The notes: generated by a model from the letters alone, not told the origin. Shown: positions 25,415-35,983, counted from the first letter of the stretch. The stretch is 64,000 nucleotides of DNA from JAIESQ01 sp964495375 (GCA_964495375.1 CAZBWM010000008.1:73439-137438); one strand, 5' to 3'. Numbers and translations are program-made.

Positions 25415-27700
25415 ATGTACGGAAATCAGCACTCGATGCATTCGCCGTTGCACGGCGCCCATTACGGCATCGAAGGCCCGCCCACCAAGGCGAAGTTCGG
25501 GCCACAGGTAGTCTGGCACGCGATCCGCAATTGGTGGTTGCTGGCGACTCCACCCGCGCTGATTCTCGGCGGCCTGGCCGTGGGCACCGTCTGGATGCTG
25601 TTCGAGCCGGTCTACCGAGCGACGGCGCTGCTGCAGATTCGTGAACAAGAGCACGTGGCGTTTCCCACGCAAGAAGATGTGCAACGCTTCGTGAAATCGC
25701 AGGTCGAGTTCATTCGCAGTCCGTTGGTGCTCAACCAGGTGCTTAGCGAACCTGCAATTGGGCGGCTCCCCGAGGTGATGCAAGAGGAAGATCCACTTGA
25801 GTTTTTGAAGACGAACATCGCGGTGCAATCGTTGGGTGGCTCGGATCTGTTTCAGATCCGCTTCGACTCGCCGACTCCCGAGAGCTCGACGCGGATCGTC
25901 AACGCAGTGCTCGACGCCTATTTGCGGACTCGGCACAACGAGGTGGACGATCAGGCCGTACATCTGATTTCAATTCTCGAAGACGAGCTCGCCGCCCGCC
26001 GCGGCACCTTGAATCAATTGAAGGCTCGCGTGCGCGATTTGGCCAAGAATCTCGGTCCCCACGATTCGCTGTTTCAAGGCAACAAGCGGCAGCAGGAAGT
26101 CGAAACGGCCGCGATGACTGCGCTGGGCGAAATTCGCCGCAGCTTGGTCACGTCAGAAGTCGAGCGCGGCATGCTCGAGGTGCAACTGCAACTGGCCAAG
26201 TCACGGCTCGAAGGCAAGACTGAGGACGAAATTCCCGAGCACATGATCGACGAGGCGCTGGCTGCGCTCCCCGAAATCAAGCACCTGGAGGAATCGATCG
26301 CGCTGAAGCGGATCAGCATGCACGAAACCAGTGCGGCCAGTGGCGAGCAGGTGGCCACGGTTCGTATCTTCGAGGATCAGATCGAAAAGCTTGAAAAGAA
26401 ACTTGCCGAGTTGAAGGAAGCCAGTCGCGAGCAGGTCGTCGCGGATATGCAGGTGCGACTGAAGCGGCTACGTCAGGGCGAGCTGTTCGACCTGGAAACG
26501 AAGGTCAGCAACGCGATGTTGCTCGAAGCGCATCTGAAGAAGAAGCTCGAAGAAGAACGCAACAAGCTGACCGAAGTCGGTGGCGATTCCGTCGATCTCG
26601 AATTTGCCAAAGAGGAGCTCGATCGGGCCGAAGAAGTGCACGACAAGATCGCCACGCGTATCGAGGTGCTACGCACGGAAATTCGTGCTCCCGAGCGAGT
26701 CAAGTTGCTCGACAAAGCGGCAATTCCCAAGAAGCCGCTCGAAGCGGTCCCTTACAAAAACCTATTGGCCGCGGGGTTTGGCGGCTTCCTGTTTCCATTT
26801 TTCCTGGCGCTGTTGTGGGAAATGCGCATCCGCCGGATCGCCGATCCCGAGCAGGTTTCGCAGGAAACCAACCTCTGCGTGCTGGGCGAAATCACGACGC
26901 TGCCGATGCAACCACTGGGGGCGCCCGTCGGCCGCGGCAAACGGTTCGAGCTCTATCGCGATACCTTCGAGGAGAGCATCGACTACTTGCGCACCAGCTT
27001 GCTGCTGTCGCACTCGCTGGATTCAGCCCAGGTGATCGCCGTCGCCAGCGCCACAAGCAACGAAGGCAAGTCGAGCCTGGCGTCGCATCTGGCGGTGAGC
27101 CTGGCACGCGCCAGCCAGGAACCAGTGCTCTTGATCGACGCCGATATGCGGGCGCCGGATGTGCATCGCATGTTTGGCATCAACGGCGACCCTGGATTAG
27201 CCGAGGTGCTCGATAAACGTTCCCGTTGGCGCGAAGCCTTGGTGACCGACACCGGTGGCAATTTGCACTTTTTGCCGGCCGGCAAACTGAGTCAAAGCCC
27301 GCATATCACCCTGGGCGAAGGTCGGTTCGCTTCGCTCTTGAACGAGTTGCGTCCGTCCTATCGACACATCGTGGTCGATGCACCACCGGTGCTCCCCGCG
27401 GGGGATGCGCTGATTATCGCCCAGGCGGCCGACGGCACCCTGATTTGCACAATGCGCGACGTCAGCCGTGGACCCCAGGTGAAACTGGCCTGTGAGCGTT
27501 TGACGCGGGCCGGGGCACGGCTGTTGGGCGCTGTGCTCAGCGGTGTGCCGCCACAGACTTACGTTTATCGGTATGGCAGTTATCGCTACTCTTATCCGCG
27601 CGGCAATCCCACTGGACACGAGACTGCCGCCGGTCGCGGGCCGGTAGCCGAGCCAATTCCTGTTCTCGCTGAGCCAACGCCGCCAGTCGAAGCGGATTGA
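25415..27700 (+). CDS. Polysaccharide co-polymerase/tyrosine autokinase (Wzc/BY-kinase)
   Basis: This 761-residue protein joins a Wzz-type chain-length domain to a cytoplasmic BY-kinase. A first membrane segment (about residues 40-62) and a second (about 448-466) enclose a long periplasmic coiled coil. The proline motif IPKKPLEAVPY precedes TM2, as usual. The kinase has Walker A SATSNEGKSSL, Walker A' VLLIDADMRAPDVHR and Walker B HIVVDAPPV. A tyrosine cluster near the C-terminus (YVYRYGSYRYSYP) is the likely autophosphorylation site controlling polymer length and export. It follows the exosortase by 78 bases. Confidence 0.95.
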   Translation: MYGNQHSMHSPLHGAHYGIEGPPTKAKFGPQVVWHAIRNWWLLATPPALILGGLAVGTVWMLFEPVYRATALLQIREQEHVAFPTQEDVQRFVKSQVEFIRSPLVLNQVLSEPAIGRLPEVMQEEDPLEFLKTNIAVQSLGGSDLFQIRFDSPTPESSTRIVNAVLDAYLRTRHNEVDDQAVHLISILEDELAARRGTLNQLKARVRDLAKNLGPHDSLFQGNKRQQEVETAAMTALGEIRRSLVTSEVERGMLEVQLQLAKSRLEGKTEDEIPEHMIDEALAALPEIKHLEESIALKRISMHETSAASGEQVATVRIFEDQIEKLEKKLAELKEASREQVVADMQVRLKRLRQGELFDLETKVSNAMLLEAHLKKKLEEERNKLTEVGGDSVDLEFAKEELDRAEEVHDKIATRIEVLRTEIRAPERVKLLDKAAIPKKPLEAVPYKNLLAAGFGGFLFPFFLALLWEMRIRRIADPEQVSQETNLCVLGEITTLPMQPLGAPVGRGKRFELYRDTFEESIDYLRTSLLLSHSLDSAQVIAVASATSNEGKSSLASHLAVSLARASQEPVLLIDADMRAPDVHRMFGINGDPGLAEVLDKRSRWREALVTDTGGNLHFLPAGKLSQSPHITLGEGRFASLLNELRPSYRHIVVDAPPVLPAGDALIIAQAADGTLICTMRDVSRGPQVKLACERLTRAGARLLGAVLSGVPPQTYVYRYGSYRYSYPRGNPTGHETAAGRGPVAEPIPVLAEPTPPVEAD

Positions 27701-27806
27701 GAGACTTGTCGCGTTGGGTTCGCCTGGTTCGCGCCCTGCACACGAGTCTTGCAGTGATCCTGCGTGCCCGAAGTCTGGGCGCTTCGCCGACACGGCAACG
27801 TAATCG

Positions 27807-30800
27807 ATGACGCAACATCCTGAGCGACCCTTGAAAGTGAACCAAAGGTCCGACACGGCCCCATCGCTGGGCGACGTTGATTCCAAGTCGGCGGTCGAAC
27901 CGACGCACTATGTCATTAACTACCGGCTGCTGATCGGCACGGTGGTGTTGCTGGCAATCCTAGCGCCGGCCGCGTACGGGTTGCACGCCTATCAAACACG
28001 GCGCAATGCCGCCACGCTCTTGGCGCACGCCCAGCGCTCGCAGAAACGCGCGGAGGCGCTCGAAGGCAAGCAGGTCGCGGCCGAAGAGGTTCGCCAGCAT
28101 TGGGCGACTGCGGCCGACTACTACCAACGATTCACGAAACTGCGGCCCGACGATCTGGATGGCCGGATTGGTTTCGCTAAGTCCCGCGACCAACTGGCGA
28201 TCACTCCCCGGCAAAAGAAGCTGGCTAGCGACTTGTATTCGCAAGCGCTGGGGCGAGCTCCCGACAACTACGATTTGCGCCGCCGGCAGGCCGAACTCCT
28301 CTTCGAGCTCGGTGAGTTTTCGCGGGCCGATGCCGAGGCTGCCCGTGTCTTGGTTGCCAAGCCTCATGACGCCGGCTGCCTTCGGGTACGAGCGCTGGTG
28401 TCCTACTTTGTCGCCCGCTCCGAGGGGCGACAAGCCGACTGGAGCAAAGTGGGCGAGGCTTTCGAGAACGCCTTGGCCCAGCGTCCCGACGACATCGAAC
28501 TGGCCTTGATGCTGGCCGATCTCTATCGACGAGTGCTGGCGGAGCGCGATCCGCAGGGCTTCGCGGATCGGGCCGACATGGTGATCGATCGCATGGTTCG
28601 CGCGGCCCCCGAGCGAGCTGACGTGCTCATCGCGCGTTGCCGCTACCGCAATCGCTTCGCACTGCCCGGTGCGGACAACGATCTCGAGCAGGCCCTCAAG
28701 CTCGCCCCGCGCGATCCCGGAGTGCTGTTTGCCGCGGGAGAACGCGCTCGCCGCGCAAACCAGCTCGACAACGCCCGCAAGTATTTCGAGCAGTTGGTCG
28801 AAGTGAGTCCTTTTGATCGCGACGGCTATCTGAGTTTGGGCAGGATCCTCGTCGCCACGGCTGAGTTGGACGAGGCACAGCGACTGTGGGAGCGCGGTCT
28901 GGATAAGATCGGGCGCGACGATCTGGCATTGAACTTCGAGGCGACCAAGTCGCTGCTGGCCTCCGGGCGTCTCAGCGAAGCCGAGACGCGCCTGGCGAAG
29001 ATGACGTCGATCCTGCGGACGATGGGGCCCAAGCTGTCGCAGGCCGAGCGCACCCGCATGGCCGCCACGCTTGACTTCTTGCTGGGCTATTTGCATACCG
29101 TACGCGGCCGATACCTCGAAGCGGTGCCCCTCCTGGAACGCGTACTGGTCTCCTTTCCCACGGCCGAGCCCGATAGCCCCGATGCCACACGGCGCGTGCA
29201 GGTGCTCACTCGCTTAGGGCAATGTTATTCGGAGCTCGAGCAATGGGATCGAGCAGCGGCCGCCTATCAAGAGGCTGCCACCCTCGAACCCGGATCGACA
29301 GAGCTGGCCCTGGCAACTGCCAAGGTTTGGGCGCGCGCCAATCGCTTTGATCTGGCGCGAGAACGCTACGAGCAAGCGGGGCAGCAAGAGTTGCCGCCGG
29401 ACGAATGGGTGTTTTGGGCATTTACTCGACTACGACAGCAATTAGAACTCCCGGAAGAACGCCGCGACATCAGCGCCTGTCGGGCAACACTTGCCGAAGC
29501 GAAGGCCAAGGCCCCTGATTCAGCCCGTCTGAAGCTGCTCGACGCAGAGTTTGAGGCCACGGTTGGCAATACGGCCGAAGCCGTGCGACGCGCCGAGGCC
29601 GCCGGAGCCGCGCACCCCAGCGATCAGGAGCTGTGGCGCTTCTTGTGTGTCGCCTATCAGACCTGGGGTGAGAACGCCAAAGCCCAGCTAGCCCTCGATC
29701 ATTTCCAAAAGCTACCCGGCGTTACCGAAAGCGAAGGACTGCAGGCCGAAGTCGACGTCATGCTCCGCCGGGAGGACTTTGCCGAGGTCGAGCGGCTGTT
29801 ACGCAAGGGTCTCGAAACCGGGGACGAGGCCGACCAAATTCAAGCGGGCTCGCGGTTGGTCGACCTGCTGCTGGAACGCAATCGACGCGACGAGGCTGTA
29901 AAACTGCTCGAGTCGCTCGGGCAACGATTTGGCAACGACACGGTATTGCTGCGTCGCTTGGCCGATCTGGCCTGGGAAGCACGCGATCTGAAATTGCTGG
30001 CGAGTTGCGAGGACCGCTTGCAGAAACTCGAAGGACCATCAGGCACGTGGTGGCGATACTTACGAGCCCGCCGTCTGATCGAGGAGTCGAAAGGATCGAG
30101 TAACGCGGGTTTTCGCGAAGCGGTCAAATTGGCCGCCGAGCTTGATAGTCGCCGGCCGAATTGGTCGGGCACCTTTGTTCTGAAAGGGGAAATTGCCCGG
30201 CAACAGGGGCGTCCGGCCGACGCGATCGCGGCCTACGAACAGGCGTTGCGGTACGGCGAGCAGAACTACAGCGTCCTGACCACCTTGTTGATGCTGTTGT
30301 ATGGCGAGCGCCGCTATGCGGAGGCCGAGAAGTGGCTGGCGAACTACGGCCGGCCAGTGGCACTTTCGCAGGATCTCTCGCATCTAGCCATTTCGCTATC
30401 ACTGGAACGTGGCCAACCGGGCGAAGCCGTGCGCCTGGCACGCGAGGCCGTGGCACTCTGGCCTGACGACGCCATGCAGAAAGTCTGGCTCGGACAGGTG
30501 CTGGCCACATCGGGCGACGGCACCGAGGCCGAAGAGCACCTTCGCGCCGCGGTGCGCCAAGCGCCGAATGATTTTCGCACCTGGGCCGGACTGCTAACTT
30601 TTCTTGTCCGCAGCGGTCAACGCGATGAAGCTCGCGACGTTTTGCAACGACTCGCCGACGATGATCGAGCCATGATCGCTGAGCGTGCGCTCGTGCTGGG
30701 GCAAGGGTTTCAACTCGTCGGCGATCTGCAGCAAGCGGCAAACTACTTCGAGGTAGCCGCTCGACTGGGAGTCAGCGATCCCAAAACTCAAGTCCAAGCG

Positions 30801-32198
30801 GCACAGTTTTTCGCGTCATCCGATCCAGCGCGTGCCGAGGGTTACTTGAGACAAGCTCTACGAGTCTCGCCCGCCGAATCCGAGGCACGGCAGTTGCTTG
30901 CTCGATTGCTGGTCGCGCGGGGCGGTCAGGTCGCATGGCAGGAGGCCGAGCAGCTCGTTGGTAACGCCGCCGGCCCTGCCGCAGAGCGCCGGGTGTGGGT
31001 CACTCTATTGCTCACGCGTGGTGGCGCGGAGAATCGCGTTCAGGCCATCCGACTTCTGGAAGATCTGGTGCGCGACAGCCGCGATTCGTTGCCCGACGAC
31101 CGCCGGCTCTTAGCGTTGCTCTATGAATCGGATGGACGGATCGAGCGTGCGAAAGAGCATTTGAGGATGCTGGCCGAGCGCGACGACGCCGATAGTGATC
31201 AGTTGCTCGCTTACGCGTCGCTGCTGGTTCGTCAGAAACTCGAGGAAGAAGCTACGCCTTGGATTGCCCGTTTGGAGCGCAAAGATCCCGACAGTTTCGC
31301 GGTAGTCGCGCTCCGCGGAGCCTGGCTCAAACAAGTCGATCGCGCCGGCGAAATCGGCGCGCTCGTCGAGGCCTTCCGTCAGCGACAACTACTGCGCGCC
31401 GGCGACCAATCCCAGCAGGCGCAGGTTTGGGCCTGGACCGGAGATATCTACGCCGGCTTGCAGATGGACGATCCGGCCGAAACGGCGTATCGCGAAGCCT
31501 ATCTGTTGGACCCCGCGCAGTACCGACCTCTAGCATCCTGGTTGGCCAATCATCAGCGGCACACCGAGGCCATCTCGCTCTGCCTTGGCCCGATCAAATC
31601 GGACGACAACTTTCCACATTTCATGTTTCTTGTTTCGCTGCTCGGAACTGGACAACCTTCGCCGGAAGCCTTTGCGGCGGCAGAACCCTTGGTCGATCGG
31701 GCCTTGCGCGAGCATCGAAGACGCGCTGAAGTGCTGCACGCCGTGGGTACGATCCGCTATCTGGAAGGTCGCAATGAAGATGCCATCAACCTCTACCGGG
31801 AAGCGCTTGAGCTCAACCCCGAAAGAGCACTAACGCTGAACAATCTCGGCATGCTCCTGGGCGAGCAACCCGATCATCAACAAGAGGCGCTCACTTGCGT
31901 CAAAAAAGCGATTGACCTGGCGGGGCGACGCGCGGACTTTCTCGATTCGCTCGGCATGGTATATCTCGCGCAGAATCGACTCAACGACGCGCTGCGGGAA
32001 CTCAAGGATGCCACGGCTGATCCCGCCGCCGATTCGCGTTCATTTTTTCACCTGGCCGTGGCCTATCAGCGGTCGCACGCCAAACGCGAAGCCCGCGAGG
32101 CGCTAGCTCTGGCGGAGGCGAAAAACTTTGCCCAGCAGACGTTAACTCCTCACGAACGTGATCTGCTCACGGAGCTCAAACGCGAGCTCGATCAGTAA
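27807..32198 (+). CDS. Giant membrane-anchored TPR protein
   Basis: The 1463 residues begin with a cytoplasmic stretch of about 35, one membrane segment (YRLLIGTVVLLAILAPAAYGL) and then tetratricopeptide-type helical repeats to the C-terminus, such as EDAINLYREALELNPERALTLNN near the end. In proteobacterial XrtA loci a TPR lipoprotein (PrsT) occupies a similar position; this one is larger and membrane-anchored without a lipobox. It probably scaffolds assembly or export of the polymer in the periplasm. That role is inferred from position. Confidence 0.85.
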   Translation: MTQHPERPLKVNQRSDTAPSLGDVDSKSAVEPTHYVINYRLLIGTVVLLAILAPAAYGLHAYQTRRNAATLLAHAQRSQKRAEALEGKQVAAEEVRQHWATAADYYQRFTKLRPDDLDGRIGFAKSRDQLAITPRQKKLASDLYSQALGRAPDNYDLRRRQAELLFELGEFSRADAEAARVLVAKPHDAGCLRVRALVSYFVARSEGRQADWSKVGEAFENALAQRPDDIELALMLADLYRRVLAERDPQGFADRADMVIDRMVRAAPERADVLIARCRYRNRFALPGADNDLEQALKLAPRDPGVLFAAGERARRANQLDNARKYFEQLVEVSPFDRDGYLSLGRILVATAELDEAQRLWERGLDKIGRDDLALNFEATKSLLASGRLSEAETRLAKMTSILRTMGPKLSQAERTRMAATLDFLLGYLHTVRGRYLEAVPLLERVLVSFPTAEPDSPDATRRVQVLTRLGQCYSELEQWDRAAAAYQEAATLEPGSTELALATAKVWARANRFDLARERYEQAGQQELPPDEWVFWAFTRLRQQLELPEERRDISACRATLAEAKAKAPDSARLKLLDAEFEATVGNTAEAVRRAEAAGAAHPSDQELWRFLCVAYQTWGENAKAQLALDHFQKLPGVTESEGLQAEVDVMLRREDFAEVERLLRKGLETGDEADQIQAGSRLVDLLLERNRRDEAVKLLESLGQRFGNDTVLLRRLADLAWEARDLKLLASCEDRLQKLEGPSGTWWRYLRARRLIEESKGSSNAGFREAVKLAAELDSRRPNWSGTFVLKGEIARQQGRPADAIAAYEQALRYGEQNYSVLTTLLMLLYGERRYAEAEKWLANYGRPVALSQDLSHLAISLSLERGQPGEAVRLAREAVALWPDDAMQKVWLGQVLATSGDGTEAEEHLRAAVRQAPNDFRTWAGLLTFLVRSGQRDEARDVLQRLADDDRAMIAERALVLGQGFQLVGDLQQAANYFEVAARLGVSDPKTQVQAAQFFASSDPARAEGYLRQALRVSPAESEARQLLARLLVARGGQVAWQEAEQLVGNAAGPAAERRVWVTLLLTRGGAENRVQAIRLLEDLVRDSRDSLPDDRRLLALLYESDGRIERAKEHLRMLAERDDADSDQLLAYASLLVRQKLEEEATPWIARLERKDPDSFAVVALRGAWLKQVDRAGEIGALVEAFRQRQLLRAGDQSQQAQVWAWTGDIYAGLQMDDPAETAYREAYLLDPAQYRPLASWLANHQRHTEAISLCLGPIKSDDNFPHFMFLVSLLGTGQPSPEAFAAAEPLVDRALREHRRRAEVLHAVGTIRYLEGRNEDAINLYREALELNPERALTLNNLGMLLGEQPDHQQEALTCVKKAIDLAGRRADFLDSLGMVYLAQNRLNDALRELKDATADPAADSRSFFHLAVAYQRSHAKREAREALALAEAKNFAQQTLTPHERDLLTELKRELDQ

Positions 32199-32232
32199 GG
32201 TCGGCGAGTCCCAATCGTCGCTAGGAAATTTC

Positions 32233-32949
32233 ATGACACGTTCCAAGCTTATTCTCGGCGTTACGTTGGTCGCCCTGGCAACCGTCGCCACGGGCGTCGT
32301 CACCGGCACGCTCGGTAATCGCTGGCAGCGGCCGCAAGATTTGGACGCGATTGCGACTTCGTTGGAGAAGATTACTGCGACTCCTCAAATCGGGTCCTGG
32401 CGTCTAAAGGAAACGTCACGCCTGAGCCCAGAGATCGCCAAACTGTTGCATACCAGCGGCGACCTTAGCTGTAAGTATATCAACGAACAGACGGGCGACT
32501 CGGTCGACCTCGTCGTGCTTGTCGGCGAGACGGGTCCGCTATCAACTCACAGCCCAGAAGTTTGCTATTCAAGTCGTGAATATCAGGTGGTTAGCGAGCC
32601 CGAATCGCAAACGATCGAGTCAGCCGCAGGACCGGCTGAATTCCTGAGCATGACTTTATCGAGTGAGGGCCTCGACGGCAGCTTACTCCGCGTGTGGTAC
32701 GCCTGGCACAACGGGGCGCAGTGGCTCGCTCCTCGTAACGCGCGCATTGCCTTGCGGGCAGAACCATTCCTGTTCAAGATCCAGATCGCGACTTACCTGA
32801 CGGGTTTGGAAGATGGTCGGCAGCCCGGCTCGCGTCCGACGGATGAAAAGTCCAGTGCCGCGGTGAAACAGGCTGAAGTATGCCGCACGTTTCTGGTCGA
32901 CATTATGCCGGTACTAAACAGCGCTTTGGCTCAACATCCGACGAACTAA
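32233..32949 (+). CDS. Exosortase-associated EpsI-like protein
   Basis: The 238 residues have an N-terminal membrane anchor and resemble the EpsI/DUF3485 family found with exosortases. GETGPLSTHSPEVCYSSREYQV matches the family's central HxPxxCY motif, followed by a WYAWHNG segment. EpsI proteins are fused to or encoded near exosortases; their exact role is unclear. The ATG at 32233 has an AGGAA site five bases upstream; the upstream in-frame residues overlap the TPR gene and were excluded. Confidence 0.8.
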   Translation: MTRSKLILGVTLVALATVATGVVTGTLGNRWQRPQDLDAIATSLEKITATPQIGSWRLKETSRLSPEIAKLLHTSGDLSCKYINEQTGDSVDLVVLVGETGPLSTHSPEVCYSSREYQVVSEPESQTIESAAGPAEFLSMTLSSEGLDGSLLRVWYAWHNGAQWLAPRNARIALRAEPFLFKIQIATYLTGLEDGRQPGSRPTDEKSSAAVKQAEVCRTFLVDIMPVLNSALAQHPTN

Positions 32950-33005
32950 CACCGTGGATCGCCCACGGATTACGAAATCAAGTACTTACCTCCGAGGTGC
33001 AGCGG

Positions 33006-33812
33006 ATGTCGTTTGCAATTGAAAGCGAAGAGTTAATCGCCCCGGTCGCGCACGACGGCGCCAGCTTCGCGCCCGCCGAGGAGTCGCGCCGGTACTTCCG
33101 CATCAAGTACAGCTTCGGTCGAGTATTGGCCGCACTGCTACTCATCCCGGCGCTACCGGTCATCGGGCTGTTGATCTTCGTGGTGCGATTGACGTCACGC
33201 GGGCCGGGTATCTACCGACAAGTGCGTGTTGGAGCCGGTGGCCGCAGCTACGTGATGTACAAAATCCGCACGATGCGCCACGATGCTGAGTCGGGTAGTG
33301 GACCGGTCTGGGCCGCGCCAAACGACGCGCGCACGACCGGCTTGGGGCAATTCCTCCGCAAGGTCCATCTCGACGAGTTTCCGCAACTGCTCAACGTAAT
33401 CAAAGGGGAGATGGCCTTAATTGGACCACGACCCGAGCGGCCCGAATTCACGCAATTGCTGGCGCGGCAATTGCCCGGCTATCTCGATCGCTTGCAAGTG
33501 CGGCCGGGCATCACCGGCTTGGCGCAGATCAATCTACCGCCCGATACCGATCTAGACAGCGTGCGCCGTAAGCTCGTGCTCGACCTTGAGTACATTCGTC
33601 AGGCCGGAACCTGGTTGGATCTGCAGATCCTGGCTTGCACGGCATTACGGCTAGTCGGCTGCTCAGGGCAGCGTGCCAGCCGATTGACGCGGCTCGATCG
33701 CTACATGAAATACGTAGGGCGGCTGTTTCGCGATCAAGAAGCCGCCGCGCGGCTGCGGGCCAAGGGCACGCGGATCAACGCCGAGGTCTCGAGTGAAGTC
33801 GCGAACGTCTAA
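33006..33812 (+). CDS. Initiating sugar-phosphate transferase (undecaprenyl-phosphate)
   Basis: A bacterial sugar transferase that puts the first sugar-1-phosphate on undecaprenyl phosphate at the inner membrane. The 268 residues contain one hydrophobic segment (about 37-58) and the catalytic block: YKIRTMRHDAE, LRKVHLDEFPQLLNVIKGEMALIGPRPERPEF and VRPGITGLAQIN. It is a short WcaJ/PglC-type enzyme without the extra N-terminal membrane segments. The ATG at 33006 has GAGGTG six bases upstream and begins where the protein signature does. Confidence 0.93.
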   Translation: MSFAIESEELIAPVAHDGASFAPAEESRRYFRIKYSFGRVLAALLLIPALPVIGLLIFVVRLTSRGPGIYRQVRVGAGGRSYVMYKIRTMRHDAESGSGPVWAAPNDARTTGLGQFLRKVHLDEFPQLLNVIKGEMALIGPRPERPEFTQLLARQLPGYLDRLQVRPGITGLAQINLPPDTDLDSVRRKLVLDLEYIRQAGTWLDLQILACTALRLVGCSGQRASRLTRLDRYMKYVGRLFRDQEAAARLRAKGTRINAEVSSEVANV

Positions 33813-33833
33813 CACCCTGCGGTCATTCGGTCC

Positions 33834-34718
33834 GTGCTCAACGTCTTTACCGTCGACGTCGAAGACTACTATCAGGTTTCGGCCTTTGAGCGGCACGTTG
33901 ACCGTGCCCGCTGGGACGACTTCCCCAGCCGCGTCGTCGATAACACGCACCGGCTGTTGCGGCTGCTCGATCGCCATCAGGTGCAAGGAACGTTTTTCGT
34001 GCTCGGCTGGGTGGCCCGCCGCCATCCAGAACTCGTCCGCTCGATTGGCGCCGCCGGGCACGAACTGGCCTCGCATGGCTTTTGGCACCGACTGGTTTAC
34101 AACCAAACACCCGACGAGTTCCGCCGCGACTTGCGTGACTCTCGCGAGGCGATTGCCGCCGCGGCCGGCGCTGTCGTCACGATGTATCGCGCGCCTAGTT
34201 TCTCGATCACCGCGCGCTCGCTGTGGGCGCTCGATGTGCTCATCGAGGAAGGCTTCACCGTCGATGCCAGCGTTTTTCCAATCCGGCACGATCGCTACGG
34301 ACTGCCGCACGCCGCGCGCTCGCTGCATCGCCTGCCGACCCCCATGGGTGAGTCGATTTGGGAGTTTCCCGCTTCCACCGCTCGACTGATTGGCATGAAC
34401 CTACCGGTCGCCGGCGGGGGTTACTTTCGCCTGTATCCCTGGAACATCACGCGCCGTCTGCTCGGTCGGATCAATACAACCGAACAGCAACCATTCATGT
34501 TTTATACGCACCCCTGGGAACTTGATCCCGATCAGCCGCGCATCGCCGGTCCCGGGCTGCGTTCGCGTTTTCGACACTACGTTAACCTGGCGAGCACGGC
34601 CGGTAAGTTGGAACGCTTGCTCGAGCGCTTTCAATTCACGACCTTGGGAAACGCCGTTCGGCAAATGGCGCTCAATCCGTCGTGTGCTCCCATCGAGCGC
34701 GCGGAGTGCCCGGCGTGA
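33834..34718 (+). CDS. Polysaccharide deacetylase, exosortase-locus subfamily
   Basis: The 294 residues match the NodB-like deacetylases found in PEP-CTERM loci (TIGR03006 type). FTVDVEDYYQVSAF contains the metal-binding Asp pair, GHELASHGFWH gives the His ligands, and TMYRAPSFSI carries the catalytic-groove motif. The C-terminal FYTHPWELDPDQPRI block is specific to this subfamily. It probably removes N-acetyl groups from the polymer. The GTG start is 21 bases after the sugar transferase; its stop overlaps the next gene. Confidence 0.92.
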   Translation: MLNVFTVDVEDYYQVSAFERHVDRARWDDFPSRVVDNTHRLLRLLDRHQVQGTFFVLGWVARRHPELVRSIGAAGHELASHGFWHRLVYNQTPDEFRRDLRDSREAIAAAAGAVVTMYRAPSFSITARSLWALDVLIEEGFTVDASVFPIRHDRYGLPHAARSLHRLPTPMGESIWEFPASTARLIGMNLPVAGGGYFRLYPWNITRRLLGRINTTEQQPFMFYTHPWELDPDQPRIAGPGLRSRFRHYVNLASTAGKLERLLERFQFTTLGNAVRQMALNPSCAPIERAECPA

Positions 34719-35983
34719 CGATCAACGCTCGCCCGCGCGTATTGATGCTGGTGCATCGCATCCCCTTAGCGCCCGACCGGGGCGATCGGATACGTTCGTA
34801 TCATTTGCTGCATTATCTGGCCGCGCGAGCCGATGTCTGGCTCGGCACGCTGGCTGATGAACCGTGCGATCAAGCGGCCGTTGCCTACCTCAAGTCGCTT
34901 TGCCAGCGCATCGCGATCGAGCCGCTGACCAAGACCCGTTGGTGGCACGCCGCGGTACGACTGGCCGCGGGCGGCGCGGCCACGGGCGGCTTGTTTCATT
35001 CGGCGCGATTGCACGGCGACGTGGCCCGCTGGTTGACCGAAACCGAGTTCGACGCGGTGTTCGTGTTTTGTTCGAGCATGTTGGCCTACGCTCCACGCCC
35101 TCGCACAGGCTGCCCCGTGGTTGTCGATCTGGTCGATGTGGATAGCGCGAAATGGTCGGACTACGCGGCGCGTTCGCATGGACTGGCCCGTTGGTTGTTC
35201 CGTTGCGAGTCACGCCGGCTACGTCAGCTTGAGCAAGCGCTCGAAACTCGCAGCACGGCTGTGACGTTAGTGAGCGAGGCAGAAGCCGATCTCTTGCGCC
35301 CGATCGCGCCGCGCGCTCGCGTCATCGCGGTACCCAACGGCGTCAATCTCGATTACTTTCATCCGCAGTCGCTGCCCGCTGAGAGCGAGCAGGCGAATAC
35401 GTGTGTGTTCGTAGGTGCTCTCGACTATCGAGCGAACATCGATGGACTGACCTGGTTCGCCAACGAAGTTTGGCCCGGCGTGCGCAGTGCAGTCCCAGCG
35501 GCGCGACTGGCCTTGGTCGGCCGCGCACCGACGGCGGCCATCGAGCGGCTTGGCGAACTACCCGGCATCGAGGTCGTCGGTGGCGTGCCCGACGTACGAC
35601 CTTACCTGGCACGGGGGGCCGTGGCGATCGTGCCATTGAGAATCGCGCGGGGTATTCAAAACAAAGTGCTCGAAGCGGCGGCCATGCAGAAAGCGACCGT
35701 GGTGTCGCCAGCCGCGCTCGAAGGCCTGGGGCTCGTCGCGGATCGAGATCTTCTCGTGGCCGATTCACCCGCGGCGTGGCAGCAGCAACTAGCGCGCGCC
35801 TTAAGCGATGCGAGTTTGCGGCAGCGCCTAGGCAGGGCCGCGCGCGATTTCGTCGAGAAACATCACTCCTGGAATGCCTGCCTGCAACCGTTTGCGGAAC
35901 TGCTCGGCATCAAGGAACACATCTCGGCCACTCGATCAGCGCTCGCGACGGATCACACCGCGCCTTTGGCCGAAGCCCGCTGA
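34715..35983 (+). CDS. Glycosyltransferase, PEP-CTERM/EpsH1-associated (TIGR03087-like)
   Basis: This 422-residue GT-B enzyme has HRIPLAPDRGDRIRSYHLLHYL at the N-terminus, a signature of the Stp1-type sugar transferases in exosortase loci, and GIQNKVLEAAAM in the nucleotide-sugar domain. The GTG at 34715 overlaps the deacetylase stop as GTGA, which fixes the start; an upstream in-frame start was rejected. The transferred sugar is unknown. Confidence 0.9.
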   Translation: MTINARPRVLMLVHRIPLAPDRGDRIRSYHLLHYLAARADVWLGTLADEPCDQAAVAYLKSLCQRIAIEPLTKTRWWHAAVRLAAGGAATGGLFHSARLHGDVARWLTETEFDAVFVFCSSMLAYAPRPRTGCPVVVDLVDVDSAKWSDYAARSHGLARWLFRCESRRLRQLEQALETRSTAVTLVSEAEADLLRPIAPRARVIAVPNGVNLDYFHPQSLPAESEQANTCVFVGALDYRANIDGLTWFANEVWPGVRSAVPAARLALVGRAPTAAIERLGELPGIEVVGGVPDVRPYLARGAVAIVPLRIARGIQNKVLEAAAMQKATVVSPAALEGLGLVADRDLLVADSPAAWQQQLARALSDASLRQRLGRAARDFVEKHHSWNACLQPFAELLGIKEHISATRSALATDHTAPLAEAR

